This document shows, one piece after another, positions 8,057 to 16,409 of a stretch of 64,000 bases of DNA. The DNA lies in NCBI RefSeq assembly GCF_017873135.1, contig NZ_JAGGJV010000002.1, positions 248,001 to 312,000 of the forward strand, in the 5' to 3' direction. A program made the position numbers and the translations under genes. This stretch comes from Rhizobium herbae. Its GTDB lineage: Bacteria > Pseudomonadota > Alphaproteobacteria > Rhizobiales > Rhizobiaceae. A model generated the notes under the pieces. The model made no database searches. It saw nothing but the letters and a program-made list of their open reading frames with translations, and was not told the DNA's origin. The stretch's first letter is position 1, and every line of letters begins with the position of its first letter.

Positions 8057-10414
8057 TTGAACACCGTTGATGATGACGAGTTGCAGTCTGTTGTCGCTAT
8101 GATGACCGATGAGGAAAAGATCGATTTTGTCAGCGGCCACGGGCTCTGGAGGACCACGGCTATCGAGCGCCTTGGCATACCCGCAATCGTCATGACCGAT
8201 GGGACCTATGGCGTACGGTATTCGACAACGCAGATCGATTCCGGCAGCGATCCGGAGGCCGCTCTTTCCGCTTTTCTTGCGGTGGTGAACCGGCGCGCCG
8301 AAGATGGTGGCGCAGGGATGTTCGGTGATACTCATCCGGCGACATGTTTTCCGAACGGCAATCTTCTCGGCTGCTCCTGGGATACTTCCCTTGCAGAGCA
8401 ACTGGGACAGGCGCTGGCGGCCGAGTGCCAGGCTCTCGGTGTCGATCTGCTTCTTGGCCCCGGTATCAATATTCGCCGGACCCCGCTCGCCGGACGTGCC
8501 TATGAGTATTACTCCGAAGATCCGGTCGTCAGCGGTGATCTCGCCGCCGGTCTCATTCGTGGCCTGCAGGGCGCTGGTGTCGGAGCCTCGCTCAAGCACT
8601 TTGCCTGCAATAATTCCGAGATCGACCGAACCAATATGAGTTCGGACGTCGACGAACGCGCGCTTCGTGAAATCTACCTTGCCGGGTTTGAACGGGCGAT
8701 TGCCAAAAGCGATCCCTGGACGGTGATGAGCGCTTACAATCCGCTGAATGGCGCGCAGGCCGCTGAAAGCCGATGGTTGCTGACGGACGTTCTGCGGGAG
8801 GAATGGGGCTATAACGGCGTGGTGATCTCGGATTGGCATGCGATCAAGGACCGGCCAGCGGCGGTCCATGCCGGCACCGATCTCGACATGCCGGAAAGCG
8901 GCCCGCGCAAGGCGCGGCTGCGCGCGGCCCTTCAGGCCGGACACCTGGACTGCGAGGCGCTGGACCGATCTTGCCGGCGTATTCTTTCGTTTGTCCGGAG
9001 CTTGGTTGGAAAACGCCGAGCGGTCGGGCCCGTCGATCTCGATCGACATCACGAACTTGCCCGCCGCATGGCTGCGGAATCGATTGTTCTCCTGAAAAAC
9101 GATACAGCCGCGCTGCCACTCAAGGACATGGCGGGAAAACGCCTTCTCGTCGTTGGCACTGGAGCGATACAGCCGACAATCCAAGGGTCCGGCTCAGCAA
9201 CCACAAATCCTTACCGTGTCGATGTTCCGCTGGATGAAATCCGTGCCCTTGCGGCAGAGGCGGCGATCGATTTCATGCCATTCGCTAAAAATGGCGGCGA
9301 TCTCGGCACCCAGATTGCAGACGCGGTGGCCAAGGCGCGCCTTGCCGATATGGTCCTTGTCTTCGCCAATCATCGTACCGGCGACGAAGGCGAGGGCACC
9401 GACCGATCCGATATCAGCCTTGCCGATGGACAGGATGCACTGATCGAGGCCCTGACAAGCACGGGTTGCCGGACGATTGTCGCCCTGACCATGCCGGATG
9501 CCGTTGCCATGCCTTGGATTGATAAGGTCGATGCCGTCCTTGCCTGCTTCTATCCGGGGCAGGGAGGTGGCGCGGCTCTGGCACGGGTGCTTTTCGGCAA
9601 GGTGAATCCCAGCGGAAAGCTCTCCACGACGCTGCCGGTTAAGATTCAGGATATTCCGGGTTTCCATACTTATCCCGGCGAAAACGGCCATCATCTCTAC
9701 AGCGAAAGCATTTTCGCCGGGTACCGCTACTATGATGTGCGTGCGGTGAAGCCGCTTTTTCCCTTTGGCCACGGTCTGAGCTACACCCACTTCGTTTATG
9801 GCGATCTTTCCGTCGATGCGGAAGCGGTCGTGCCCGGCTCGCCCGTAAGGCTGCAGTTCAAAGTCGGCAATACCGGAGAGGTCTTCGGTCAGGAAGTCGT
9901 GCAGATTTTCGTGCGCCCGATCGAGCCGGGACTGAAACGGCCAGTCCGCGAACTCAAGGCTTTTTCCAAGCATGCTCTTGCCCCGGGAGAAACAGCGACG
10001 GTGAATATCGAACTTCTGCCGCGCGACTTCCAGTATTTCGATACCGCAACCGGACGCTGGACCCTGCGGGCGACGGCGTTCGCAATCGAAGTTGCAGCCT
10101 CATCGCGCGATATCCGTCTGTCGCGGGTCCTGCCCTGCGTGCCGGAACCGACGCCCGCTCCGCGGATCAAGACAACGTCGTCACCCGCTATCGTATTCAG
10201 CCATCCGAAGGCGGAGCCGGCGCTGAAAGGCTTTATCGTTGAGCGGCTGAAGCTGGGCGAGGATGAAGCCCAGAAACTTATCGATGGAACGCGGCAATCC
10301 TTTTTCGGCTTCTACGATGCGCTCAGTTGGTCAATTGGTGAAAGCATTTCGGAGGGCGAGCTTGCGGTACTGTTTGATGCAATAAACGAAGATACATCAC
10401 CAGAGCTGCGTTAA
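8057..10414 (+). CDS. GH3 beta-glucosidase-like glycoside hydrolase
   Basis: A 785-residue family 3 glycoside hydrolase with no signal peptide, so intracellular. The (beta/alpha)8 domain has KHFACNNSEIDR (substrate lysine/histidine pair) and the nucleophile Asp259 in VVISDWHA. The alpha/beta-sandwich domain follows (ESIVLLKNDTAALPL, FYPGQGGG), then a fibronectin-III-like domain (PLFPFGHGLSYTHF, GQEVVQIFV, RPVRELKAF). About 85 extra residues at the C-terminus form a small helical tail. The start is TTG, with GAGG five bases upstream; there is no ATG alternative near it. It probably splits beta-linked gluco- or xylo-oligosaccharides and works with the flanking glycosidases and transporters. Confidence 0.9.
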   Translation: MNTVDDDELQSVVAMMTDEEKIDFVSGHGLWRTTAIERLGIPAIVMTDGTYGVRYSTTQIDSGSDPEAALSAFLAVVNRRAEDGGAGMFGDTHPATCFPNGNLLGCSWDTSLAEQLGQALAAECQALGVDLLLGPGINIRRTPLAGRAYEYYSEDPVVSGDLAAGLIRGLQGAGVGASLKHFACNNSEIDRTNMSSDVDERALREIYLAGFERAIAKSDPWTVMSAYNPLNGAQAAESRWLLTDVLREEWGYNGVVISDWHAIKDRPAAVHAGTDLDMPESGPRKARLRAALQAGHLDCEALDRSCRRILSFVRSLVGKRRAVGPVDLDRHHELARRMAAESIVLLKNDTAALPLKDMAGKRLLVVGTGAIQPTIQGSGSATTNPYRVDVPLDEIRALAAEAAIDFMPFAKNGGDLGTQIADAVAKARLADMVLVFANHRTGDEGEGTDRSDISLADGQDALIEALTSTGCRTIVALTMPDAVAMPWIDKVDAVLACFYPGQGGGAALARVLFGKVNPSGKLSTTLPVKIQDIPGFHTYPGENGHHLYSESIFAGYRYYDVRAVKPLFPFGHGLSYTHFVYGDLSVDAEAVVPGSPVRLQFKVGNTGEVFGQEVVQIFVRPIEPGLKRPVRELKAFSKHALAPGETATVNIELLPRDFQYFDTATGRWTLRATAFAIEVAASSRDIRLSRVLPCVPEPTPAPRIKTTSSPAIVFSHPKAEPALKGFIVERLKLGEDEAQKLIDGTRQSFFGFYDALSWSIGESISEGELAVLFDAINEDTSPELR

Positions 10415-10548
10415 TGACCGGGTTGTGCCGTTGGTTTTCAAGGTTATTGGTATTCGTGCGTCTATTGTTCGATCGCAATCAAGGCGGAGGAATTGAGCTT
10501 TGTAACTGTGCGCTTCATGATTTGATGGGCTAGCGATCAAAATTTGGG

Positions 10549-10572
10549 GGTGGCGAGCTATGTTTCGCCACC
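10549..10572 (+). terminator. Candidate hairpin terminator after the GH3 gene
   Basis: GGTGGCGA at 10549-10556 pairs perfectly with TCGCCACC at 10565-10572 around an 8-nt loop. There is no T-tract on the plus strand, so it may be a processing or Rho-associated structure rather than an intrinsic terminator. Confidence 0.4.
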
Positions 10573-10681
10573 TGATACATGGGAACGGCCGGGGACTTCG
10601 GCTTGCGTGGCTGCAGGGGTTGCGCAAAAACCTTGGTCGGCGCTGGCGGTATTCCAGATCAACGCAAATCGGTGTGTAATT

Positions 10682-10706
10682 CCCTTATCAGTAAGCGCGA
10701 TAAGGG
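10682..10706 (-). terminator. Candidate hairpin at the 3' end of the minus-strand sugar operon
   Basis: CCCTTATC at 10682-10689 pairs with GATAAGGG at 10699-10706 (9-nt loop), 19 bases past the ATPase stop codon. No strong T-run follows on the minus strand. It is probably the transcript end of the operon. Confidence 0.42.
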
Positions 10707-10724
10707 CGCCATAGCGCGAGCCCG

Positions 10725-11720
10725 TTACTGTATCCGCCGCCCGCTTTCATCAAAGCGGTGGATATGCTCCTGCAGGAACTGAAACTGCAGCACTTCCCCC
10801 GGTTTCATCTTGTGGTCGCCATTGATGCGAATGATCAGCTCCCCAAGTTCGGAATCGATATAGGCGATGGTTTCGTTGCCGAGATGTTCGGCAAAGCGCA
10901 GTCGGCCCTTCCAGGCACCACGCTCGCCTAGCTCAATATGTTCGGGCCGGACACCAATCGTCTTCGCACCCTCTTTTGCGGCGGCCTCGCCGGTAATCAG
11001 GTTCATCCGGGGGGAACCGATGAAGCCTGCGACGAACAGTGTTTGCGGGCGGTTGTAGAGTTCCATCGGCGCACCGACCTGCTCGATTCTTCCCGCATTC
11101 ATCACAACGATCTGATCGGCAAGCGTCATCGCCTCGACCTGATCGTGGGTCACGTAAATCATCGTCGATTTCAACCGCTCATGCAGATCGGCGAGTTCGA
11201 CTCGCATCTGATTGCGCAGAGCCGCGTCAAGATTGGAAAGGGGCTCGTCGAACAGGAAAACGTCAGGGTTGCGGACAATCGAACGTCCGATCGCAACGCG
11301 CTGCCTCTGACCGCCGGACAGGGCTGCCGGCTTGCGCTTCAGAAGTGGCTTGAGATGCAGGATCTCGGCCGCCGCATCGACGCGTTTCTGCCGTTCCTCC
11401 GGTGGTGTCTTCGAAAGCCGGAGGCCGAAGTCGATATTCTGCTCGACCGTCATATGGGGGAAAAGCGCGTAGGATTGGAATACCATCGAGATGCCGCGCT
11501 TGGACGGCTCCTCATGGGTGACATCCCTGCCACCGATCGAAATCTTGCCACGGCTTGGCTCCTCAAGACCCGCCACCATGCGCAACAAAGTCGACTTTCC
11601 GCAGCCGGAGGGGCCAACAAGCACCGTGAAAGAGCCGTCCGGAACCGAAAGCGTCAAATCTGGGATCGTCTCGACTGCTCCGAACGTCTTGTTGATGTTG
11701 CTGAGTTCTACATTTGCCAT
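10725..11720 (-). CDS. Sugar ABC transporter ATP-binding protein, MalK/UgpC-like
   Basis: A 331-residue ATPase with Walker A GPSGCGKSTLLRM, Q-loop VFQSYALFPHMT, signature LSGGQRQRVAIGRSIV, Walker B VFLFDEPLSNLD and THDQVEAMTLAD. A shortened OB-type regulatory domain follows (IGVRPEHIELGE). GGGAGG lies eight bases before the ATG. It is the last gene of the operon GH30 - binding protein - permease - permease - ATPase. MalK/UgpC-type ATPases energise oligosaccharide importers and are sometimes shared between systems. Confidence 0.9.
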   Translation of the reverse strand: MANVELSNINKTFGAVETIPDLTLSVPDGSFTVLVGPSGCGKSTLLRMVAGLEEPSRGKISIGGRDVTHEEPSKRGISMVFQSYALFPHMTVEQNIDFGLRLSKTPPEERQKRVDAAAEILHLKPLLKRKPAALSGGQRQRVAIGRSIVRNPDVFLFDEPLSNLDAALRNQMRVELADLHERLKSTMIYVTHDQVEAMTLADQIVVMNAGRIEQVGAPMELYNRPQTLFVAGFIGSPRMNLITGEAAAKEGAKTIGVRPEHIELGERGAWKGRLRFAEHLGNETIAYIDSELGELIIRINGDHKMKPGEVLQFQFLQEHIHRFDESGRRIQ

Positions 11721-11745
11721 GTTCTAGTCCTCCCAAAATTAAGTT

Positions 11746-12576
11746 TCAGCCCTTGACGGCGCCGCCCGTCAGGCCGGCAACGATGTATTTCTGCGCGGCG
11801 ACGAAAAAGACGACGGCCGGCAGGATGGTGAGTGTGATGAACGCGAGAACCCTGTTCCATTCGACGAGGAATTCTCCACGGAACTGCATCATGCCGAGCG
11901 GCCAGGTAAACAGGTCGCGCGAGTTGATCACCACGAGCGGCAGCAGGAAGTTGTTCCAGCTCTGAACGAAGGCAAAGACGCCGACGGTGGCAAGGATCGG
12001 TGTCGAAAGGGGCAGGGTGAAGCGCCAGAAGAAGCGGATATAGCCGCACCCTTCAACATAGGCCGCTTCGAAGAGCTCCTTGGGCAACTGCTCGAAGAAT
12101 GTCTTGAAGAGCAGGATGGAGAGCGACAGGCCAAACGCCGTCTGCGGCAGGATCACGGCCCAGTAGCTGTCGAGAAGGCCGAAGTCCCGCACCTTGATGA
12201 AGAGCGGAAGGATTGCCGTCGCGAACGGAAACACGAGTCCGGCCAAAAGGTAAGACATCATCATCCTGGAGCCGAAGAAGCGGATTTGCGCAAACACGTA
12301 AGCGGCTGCGGCCGCAACGATCAGCGTCAGGACGACCGTGGAGAGCGAGATGATCAGCGAATTACCCAGATATTTCCAGAAGCCCGGATCGTTGAGCAGT
12401 GCCGAATAGAATTCGGTGTTCCAGTGTGAAGGAAGGCCGAAGGGACTGGCCAGCAGTTCGCCATTCGTTTTGAAGCCGCCGAACACGGCGACTGTCAAAG
12501 GGCCGAGTACGAACGTTACGACAATCAGCAGGATCGCCAGACGCGCGAGCTGTGGAACCAAGCGAGCGTAGGTCAT
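11746..12576 (-). CDS. Sugar ABC transporter permease, MalG-like
   Basis: A 276-residue inner-membrane permease with six predicted helices. The EAA loop reads EAAYVEGCGYIRFFWRFTLP. The N-terminal helix (AILLIVVTFVLGPLTVAVFGGFK) and FTWPLGMMQF are characteristic of the CUT1 carbohydrate family (MalG/UgpE half). The ATG at 12576 overlaps the preceding permease stop as TGATG, with AGGAGG upstream; a GTG three bases earlier is possible. Confidence 0.88.
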   Translation of the reverse strand: MTYARLVPQLARLAILLIVVTFVLGPLTVAVFGGFKTNGELLASPFGLPSHWNTEFYSALLNDPGFWKYLGNSLIISLSTVVLTLIVAAAAAYVFAQIRFFGSRMMMSYLLAGLVFPFATAILPLFIKVRDFGLLDSYWAVILPQTAFGLSLSILLFKTFFEQLPKELFEAAYVEGCGYIRFFWRFTLPLSTPILATVGVFAFVQSWNNFLLPLVVINSRDLFTWPLGMMQFRGEFLVEWNRVLAFITLTILPAVVFFVAAQKYIVAGLTGGAVKG

Positions 12577-13496
12577 CACTTGCTCCTCCTGTTGGTTTGA
12601 TACTGGTAAAAGATCGAGACCCCGACGGCGGCAAGGAAGAGCAAGACGCCGACAGCGCTACCGAAGCCGATCCGGTTGCGGGTGAGGCCGAAGCTGTAGA
12701 GATAGGTGACGATGGTGTGGGTCGAATTGGACGGCCCGCCATTGGTCAACGGAATGACCACGTCGAAGAGCTGCAGCGACCCGACGACGGCGAAAAAGGC
12801 GGAGACGCCGATTGCCGCCCCGATCAACGGCACCTGGACAAAGCGGACGACTTCCCAGCGCTTTGCGCCTTCGAGCCTTGCAGCCTCCAGAAGTTCCTTC
12901 GGAACGCTTTGCAAGGCGGCCACGAAAATCATCATGTGGAAGCCGAAATATTTCCACACCACCACGAGCGTGATGGCGAGAAAGGCCCAGTGGCGATCGG
13001 CGAGAATGAAGACGGGGTCCATCCCGAGTGACTTGAAAATGGCACTTGCGACGCCGGAATTGCCGTCGAAGACAAAGCTCCAGATCAATCCGGAGGCGAT
13101 TTCCGCCAGGATGTAGGGCAGGAAGAAGACCAGCCGGAACAAGGTGTTCGCGGGCGTCTTCTCGTAGATCATCAGCGCAAGGCCGAGTGCGAGCGGCAGC
13201 TGGATGAACAGCGAAACGGCGAGCACGATCAGGGTGTTGCGAACGGACTCCCAGAAGATGCCGTGATTGAGGACCTGACGGAAATTGTCGAGGCCGACGA
13301 AATCGGTCGGTGTGCCGTATCCGTTCCATTTGAACAGGCTGTAGTAGGCCGCATCGAACAGCGGCAAGGCGACGAAGAGGGTGAACAGCAGCAAGGCTGG
13401 CGGCAGCAAGAGAAGGACTGCCTGGCCTTTGCTGGACATGAGATCGGCGAATATCGAACGGGACTTCCGGTTGTGTATGCTTGCTGCACTGGTCAT
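12576..13496 (-). CDS. Sugar ABC transporter permease, MalF-like
   Basis: A 306-residue CUT1 permease partner. The first helix is about residues 23-48 (AVLLLLPPALLLFTLFVALP), followed by the periplasmic motif AYYSLFKWNG typical of MalF/UgpA relatives, and the EAA loop EAARLEGAKRWEVVRFVQVP. GGAG is seven bases before the ATG. It is separated from the binding-protein gene by a strong hairpin, which probably sets a lower expression level than for the binding protein. Confidence 0.88.
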   Translation of the reverse strand: MTSAASIHNRKSRSIFADLMSSKGQAVLLLLPPALLLFTLFVALPLFDAAYYSLFKWNGYGTPTDFVGLDNFRQVLNHGIFWESVRNTLIVLAVSLFIQLPLALGLALMIYEKTPANTLFRLVFFLPYILAEIASGLIWSFVFDGNSGVASAIFKSLGMDPVFILADRHWAFLAITLVVVWKYFGFHMMIFVAALQSVPKELLEAARLEGAKRWEVVRFVQVPLIGAAIGVSAFFAVVGSLQLFDVVIPLTNGGPSNSTHTIVTYLYSFGLTRNRIGFGSAVGVLLFLAAVGVSIFYQYQTNRRSK

Positions 13497-13517
13497 GGCT
13501 TCGCTCCACTGGATGGG

Positions 13518-13540
13518 GCCGGCAGGTCAAACCTGCCGGC
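13518..13540 (-). other. Intercistronic stem-loop between binding-protein and permease genes
   Basis: GCCGGCAGGT (13518-13527) and ACCTGCCGGC (13531-13540) form a perfect 10-bp stem with a three-base loop and no T-tract. It lies directly behind the binding-protein stop codon. Such hairpins protect the upstream message from 3' exonucleases, giving more binding protein than permease, as at malE-malF. The role is inferred from position. Confidence 0.65.
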
Positions 13541-13552
13541 GACATGCGAATT

Positions 13553-14815
13553 TCAACGAACGGACCACGCATCCTGGACGGTTTTCGCGGCTTCTTCCGG
13601 GGTTGCCGCACCCTGGGCAATGTCTGCTGCGGCATCGTTGACGGTCGCCCCAACGTCCGACCCCAACGCCTGATCGAGGAAGATCTGGTGGAAGCTGGAC
13701 GCGACCAGGGCGGCCGACATCTGCTTGAAGAAGGGATTGCTCATCCGGTCGTCCGCACCCTTGGTTACGGGAATGAAGAGACCCTCAGCACCGGCTTCTG
13801 CCTGGTTTTCCCTGCTGGAGAGATATTTCAGGAATTCGACCGCTTCGGGCTTCGCACCGGCGACCACGGCAAACCCATTGATGCCGCCGAAGGTATCGGT
13901 TGCCTGCCCGGCACCACCGGCAACCACCGGGAACCGGACAGTCGCCATCTTTTCGTCAGGGATACCCTTGCCTGTGGCGGAGTTCTGCTTGGCTGTGCCG
14001 TAATCCCAGTCACCCATCAGGTGGAAGATACCCTTGCCGTCGCCGAACATGCCCGTCGCCTGCTCGAAGGTTGTGTCCATGAAACCCGGCTGGAAGGGTT
14101 CGAGATCGAGAAGTGCCTTGAAGTCCTCTCCCGCTTTAATGAACGGTGCCGACGCAAAACCATCGCCTTCTCCTGCAATGGCCGCAGCCAGTCCGTCCTT
14201 GCCCGCCTCGCGCACCATCAGGTAGCCGTAATAGAAGTGCAGCGGCCACTTGTCCTTACCTCCGGCGAGGATCGGCGTAACGCCGGCTGCCTTCGCCTTT
14301 TTGACCGCCGCGAGGAAGTCATCCCAGGTCTTGATGGCGCTCAGATCGATGCCAGCCTTGTTGGCGAGGTCCGTATTGGTCCAGAACACAACCTCATTGG
14401 CGTTGGTGGGTATGCCGTAGACCTTGCCATCGACGGTGAACGCCGCAAGGCTCGCTGCCGACAGGCTATCCTCCCATTCCGGCGACATCACCGCGGTGAT
14501 ATCCTGCAAGACCCCGGCTTCAGCCTGCTGCGCCAGCACGCCGCCGGCCCAGCTGTAGATCAAGTCGGGTTTCGCGTCGGATTGCAGAAGCATGCTCAGC
14601 TTTTGCTTATAGGCTTCGTTGGCGAGGTATTCGAACGCGATGTCGACGCCGGTATGCGTCTTCTCGAATTCACTGACGACCTGATCGTAATAGGCCTTTT
14701 CGTTGGCCGGTACTTCCGGGCGCAGAATGTTGACGGTCGTCTGCGCCAGCACGGTGGACGCAGAAAGCGACAGAAAAAGCGCGGTATTCCTGAGCATGCG
14801 TATTGAAAGGTTCAT
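13553..14815 (-). CDS. Sugar ABC transporter periplasmic binding protein (family 1)
   Basis: A 420-residue CUT1-type solute-binding protein. The ATG at 14815 is chosen because AGGAGG lies seven bases upstream and the product starts with a Sec signal (basic MNLSIRMLRN, hydrophobic FLSLSAS, cleavage near VLAQ). The mature start TTVNILRPE and the motif FEKTHTGVDIAFEYL are typical of family 1 oligosaccharide binders, as are KPDLIYSWAGG, VFWTNTDLANKAGI and KTWDDFLAAVKKAK. It delivers the sugar to the MalF/MalG-like pair encoded downstream. It follows the GH30 gene by 47 bases. Confidence 0.9.
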   Translation of the reverse strand: MNLSIRMLRNTALFLSLSASTVLAQTTVNILRPEVPANEKAYYDQVVSEFEKTHTGVDIAFEYLANEAYKQKLSMLLQSDAKPDLIYSWAGGVLAQQAEAGVLQDITAVMSPEWEDSLSAASLAAFTVDGKVYGIPTNANEVVFWTNTDLANKAGIDLSAIKTWDDFLAAVKKAKAAGVTPILAGGKDKWPLHFYYGYLMVREAGKDGLAAAIAGEGDGFASAPFIKAGEDFKALLDLEPFQPGFMDTTFEQATGMFGDGKGIFHLMGDWDYGTAKQNSATGKGIPDEKMATVRFPVVAGGAGQATDTFGGINGFAVVAGAKPEAVEFLKYLSSRENQAEAGAEGLFIPVTKGADDRMSNPFFKQMSAALVASSFHQIFLDQALGSDVGATVNDAAADIAQGAATPEEAAKTVQDAWSVR

Positions 14816-14862
14816 GTACTTCCTCCTCAAGCAGGGCAGACGGGGATCGTCCACCAGAACAG

Positions 14863-16158
14863 TCAAAAACGGATTGTGTTGATCGAGCGCGCGGGCAGGG
14901 TGAACGTTGCCGCCTCCTCTCCAAGAGACAGGGGGACGTTGCGAGGCGCATCGCTTGGATTCTGGATGACGAAGATGGTCGTGCCGTCAAGATTGCGGAA
15001 GGCAAGCGCGTTTGCCGCCATCGCCCCCACGGTGGCAAGCACCTTGGCGCCCGGACGCACGAAGGCGCTGAAGTGCTTCATCACGTAGAATTCGGGGTTG
15101 TAGATCACGGCCAGGTTTTCAGGATCGATGGTGATCATCGAGTTCTGCTGCCAGCCCCAGGTACTCTCGCCCTGCGGCTCAAGAACCATGTTCCAGTAGA
15201 CATAGGCTTCAGTGCCGTTTGAAACATAGTGCTGGATCAGGTCGAAGACGTGGTGAGCATGGTCCCATGTGTTGGCGCCATCGCCGCATTCGTTCTCGGT
15301 CTGAATGATCGGCAGGTCCGGAAATGCCTGACGCGTCCGCTGGACAGCGTGTTTTCCGGCCCATTGAAATCCGGCCCCGGTGATGTAGGCCGCCGCCTCG
15401 GCATCGGAAAAGATCGTGCCGGCCCACGCATTGAAGTCGCCCCGTTCGATCGTACCCGCCCAGATTTCCGTCTTCAGGCCGGCGGCCGAGAATGCCGGTC
15501 CGAGATCATCGCGGATGAAGTCGCGCATCTTGGCTCCGGTCCAGATACAGGACGGGAACTTCTGGTCGGAATTCGGTTCATTCTGGACATGTACGGCGTC
15601 GATCGGAATGCCAATGTCGCTGTAAGCCTGGACGAAACGGACGAAATAGTCGGCATAGGCCTTACGGTATTCCGGCTGCCAGACAAGCGTGCCGTAGTTG
15701 TAAGCCTGCGGGAATTTCATCCAGGTCGGCGGGCTCCAGGGCGAGGCAAAGAGGGTCAACTCTTCGCCCCGCATTTCCCTGGCCGCCTCGATAAACGGGA
15801 TCAGATATTGATGGTCGCGTTCGATGGAGAAATCAGCCATGGCGAAGTCGCCAGCCGTTTCGTTGTGGCTGTACCAGATTTCCGAATAGTCGTTCGCGCC
15901 GATCGGCAAGCGGCAGTAGTTGAATGCACAGGCGTCCTTGGAGAAAAGGTCCGCGAGGATGGTTTGGCGCGCATTGTCGTCGACAAGCTGGAGTGCCTTC
16001 CAGCCCAGTTCGTTGAAGCAGCCACCAAAGCCTTTGAAATTCTCAAGGATGGGTGTGCCAGTGGTCAACGCCGGACCGCGCATGGCACTGAGTGGCTGGT
16101 CGATTGACTTGGCGACCCATTGCTCTGCAGGAGATGTTGAAATCCAAGAAATCGTCAT
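14863..16158 (-). CDS. GH30 family glycoside hydrolase
   Basis: A 431-residue enzyme of glycoside hydrolase family 30, the group of beta-glucosylceramidases, beta-1,6-glucanases and beta-xylosidases. GFGGCFNELGW near residue 43 is the family entry motif. The acid/base Glu194 lies in HVQNEPNSD and the nucleophile Glu288 in IIQTENECGD. FASPWSPPTWMK and AYVYWNMVLEPQG complete the (beta/alpha)8 barrel, and a small beta-sandwich ends in SINTIRF. There is no signal peptide, so it acts inside the cell on imported oligosaccharide. The ATG at 16158 follows AGGTGG/GAACGAG; longer in-frame starts would fall upstream of the likely transcription start. Confidence 0.9.
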   Translation of the reverse strand: MTISWISTSPAEQWVAKSIDQPLSAMRGPALTTGTPILENFKGFGGCFNELGWKALQLVDDNARQTILADLFSKDACAFNYCRLPIGANDYSEIWYSHNETAGDFAMADFSIERDHQYLIPFIEAAREMRGEELTLFASPWSPPTWMKFPQAYNYGTLVWQPEYRKAYADYFVRFVQAYSDIGIPIDAVHVQNEPNSDQKFPSCIWTGAKMRDFIRDDLGPAFSAAGLKTEIWAGTIERGDFNAWAGTIFSDAEAAAYITGAGFQWAGKHAVQRTRQAFPDLPIIQTENECGDGANTWDHAHHVFDLIQHYVSNGTEAYVYWNMVLEPQGESTWGWQQNSMITIDPENLAVIYNPEFYVMKHFSAFVRPGAKVLATVGAMAANALAFRNLDGTTIFVIQNPSDAPRNVPLSLGEEAATFTLPARSINTIRF

Positions 16159-16347
16159 TGTCTCGTTCCACCTTGGGCGCGCAGAAATCCATGGCGTGCG
16201 AAAGGGATCGCACACCACATCCGGCGCATATGTGCCTGAATATGTTCGTGTCTGCGGGTAGGCCCGCGATTTTCTGGAAGACTGTCTGGACTCCTCCCAG
16301 ACGCCAATCGGCTGTGCTACAGCAACAGGAGACTGATCCTCGCGGGC

Positions 16348-16376
16348 TTTATAGTTCAGCATGGGGATTATGGCAA
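16348..16376 (-). promoter_or_regulatory. Candidate sigma70 promoter of the GH30-ABC operon
   Basis: On the minus strand TTGCCA (16376-16371) and TATAAA (16353-16348) are separated by exactly 17 bases. The predicted transcript would start near 16341 and have a leader of about 180 nt before the GH30 ATG. The dyad at 16379-16401 lies three bases upstream of the -35 box. Confidence 0.62.
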
Positions 16377-16378
16377 GA

Positions 16379-16401
16379 CTTTTTTCACTTAATGAAATAA
16401 G
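16379..16401. promoter_or_regulatory. Candidate ROK-repressor operator (23-bp dyad)
   Basis: CTTTTTTCA (16379-16387) and TGAAATAAG (16393-16401) are inverted repeats matching at 8 of 9 positions around a 5-bp centre. AT-rich arms of this shape resemble NagC/Mlc sites. It overlaps the leader and ribosome site of the ROK gene and abuts the divergent promoter, so one site could control both. Confidence 0.6.
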
Positions 16402-16409
16402 ATGGGCGC

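Larger units (their letters stand above)
10415..10724. other. Intergenic region between convergent genes, with two hairpins
   Basis: The 310 bases between the GH3 gene (+) and the ATPase gene (-) contain no credible gene. Two perfect 8-bp stem-loops (10549-10572 and 10682-10706) are its only clear structure. Confidence 0.7.
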
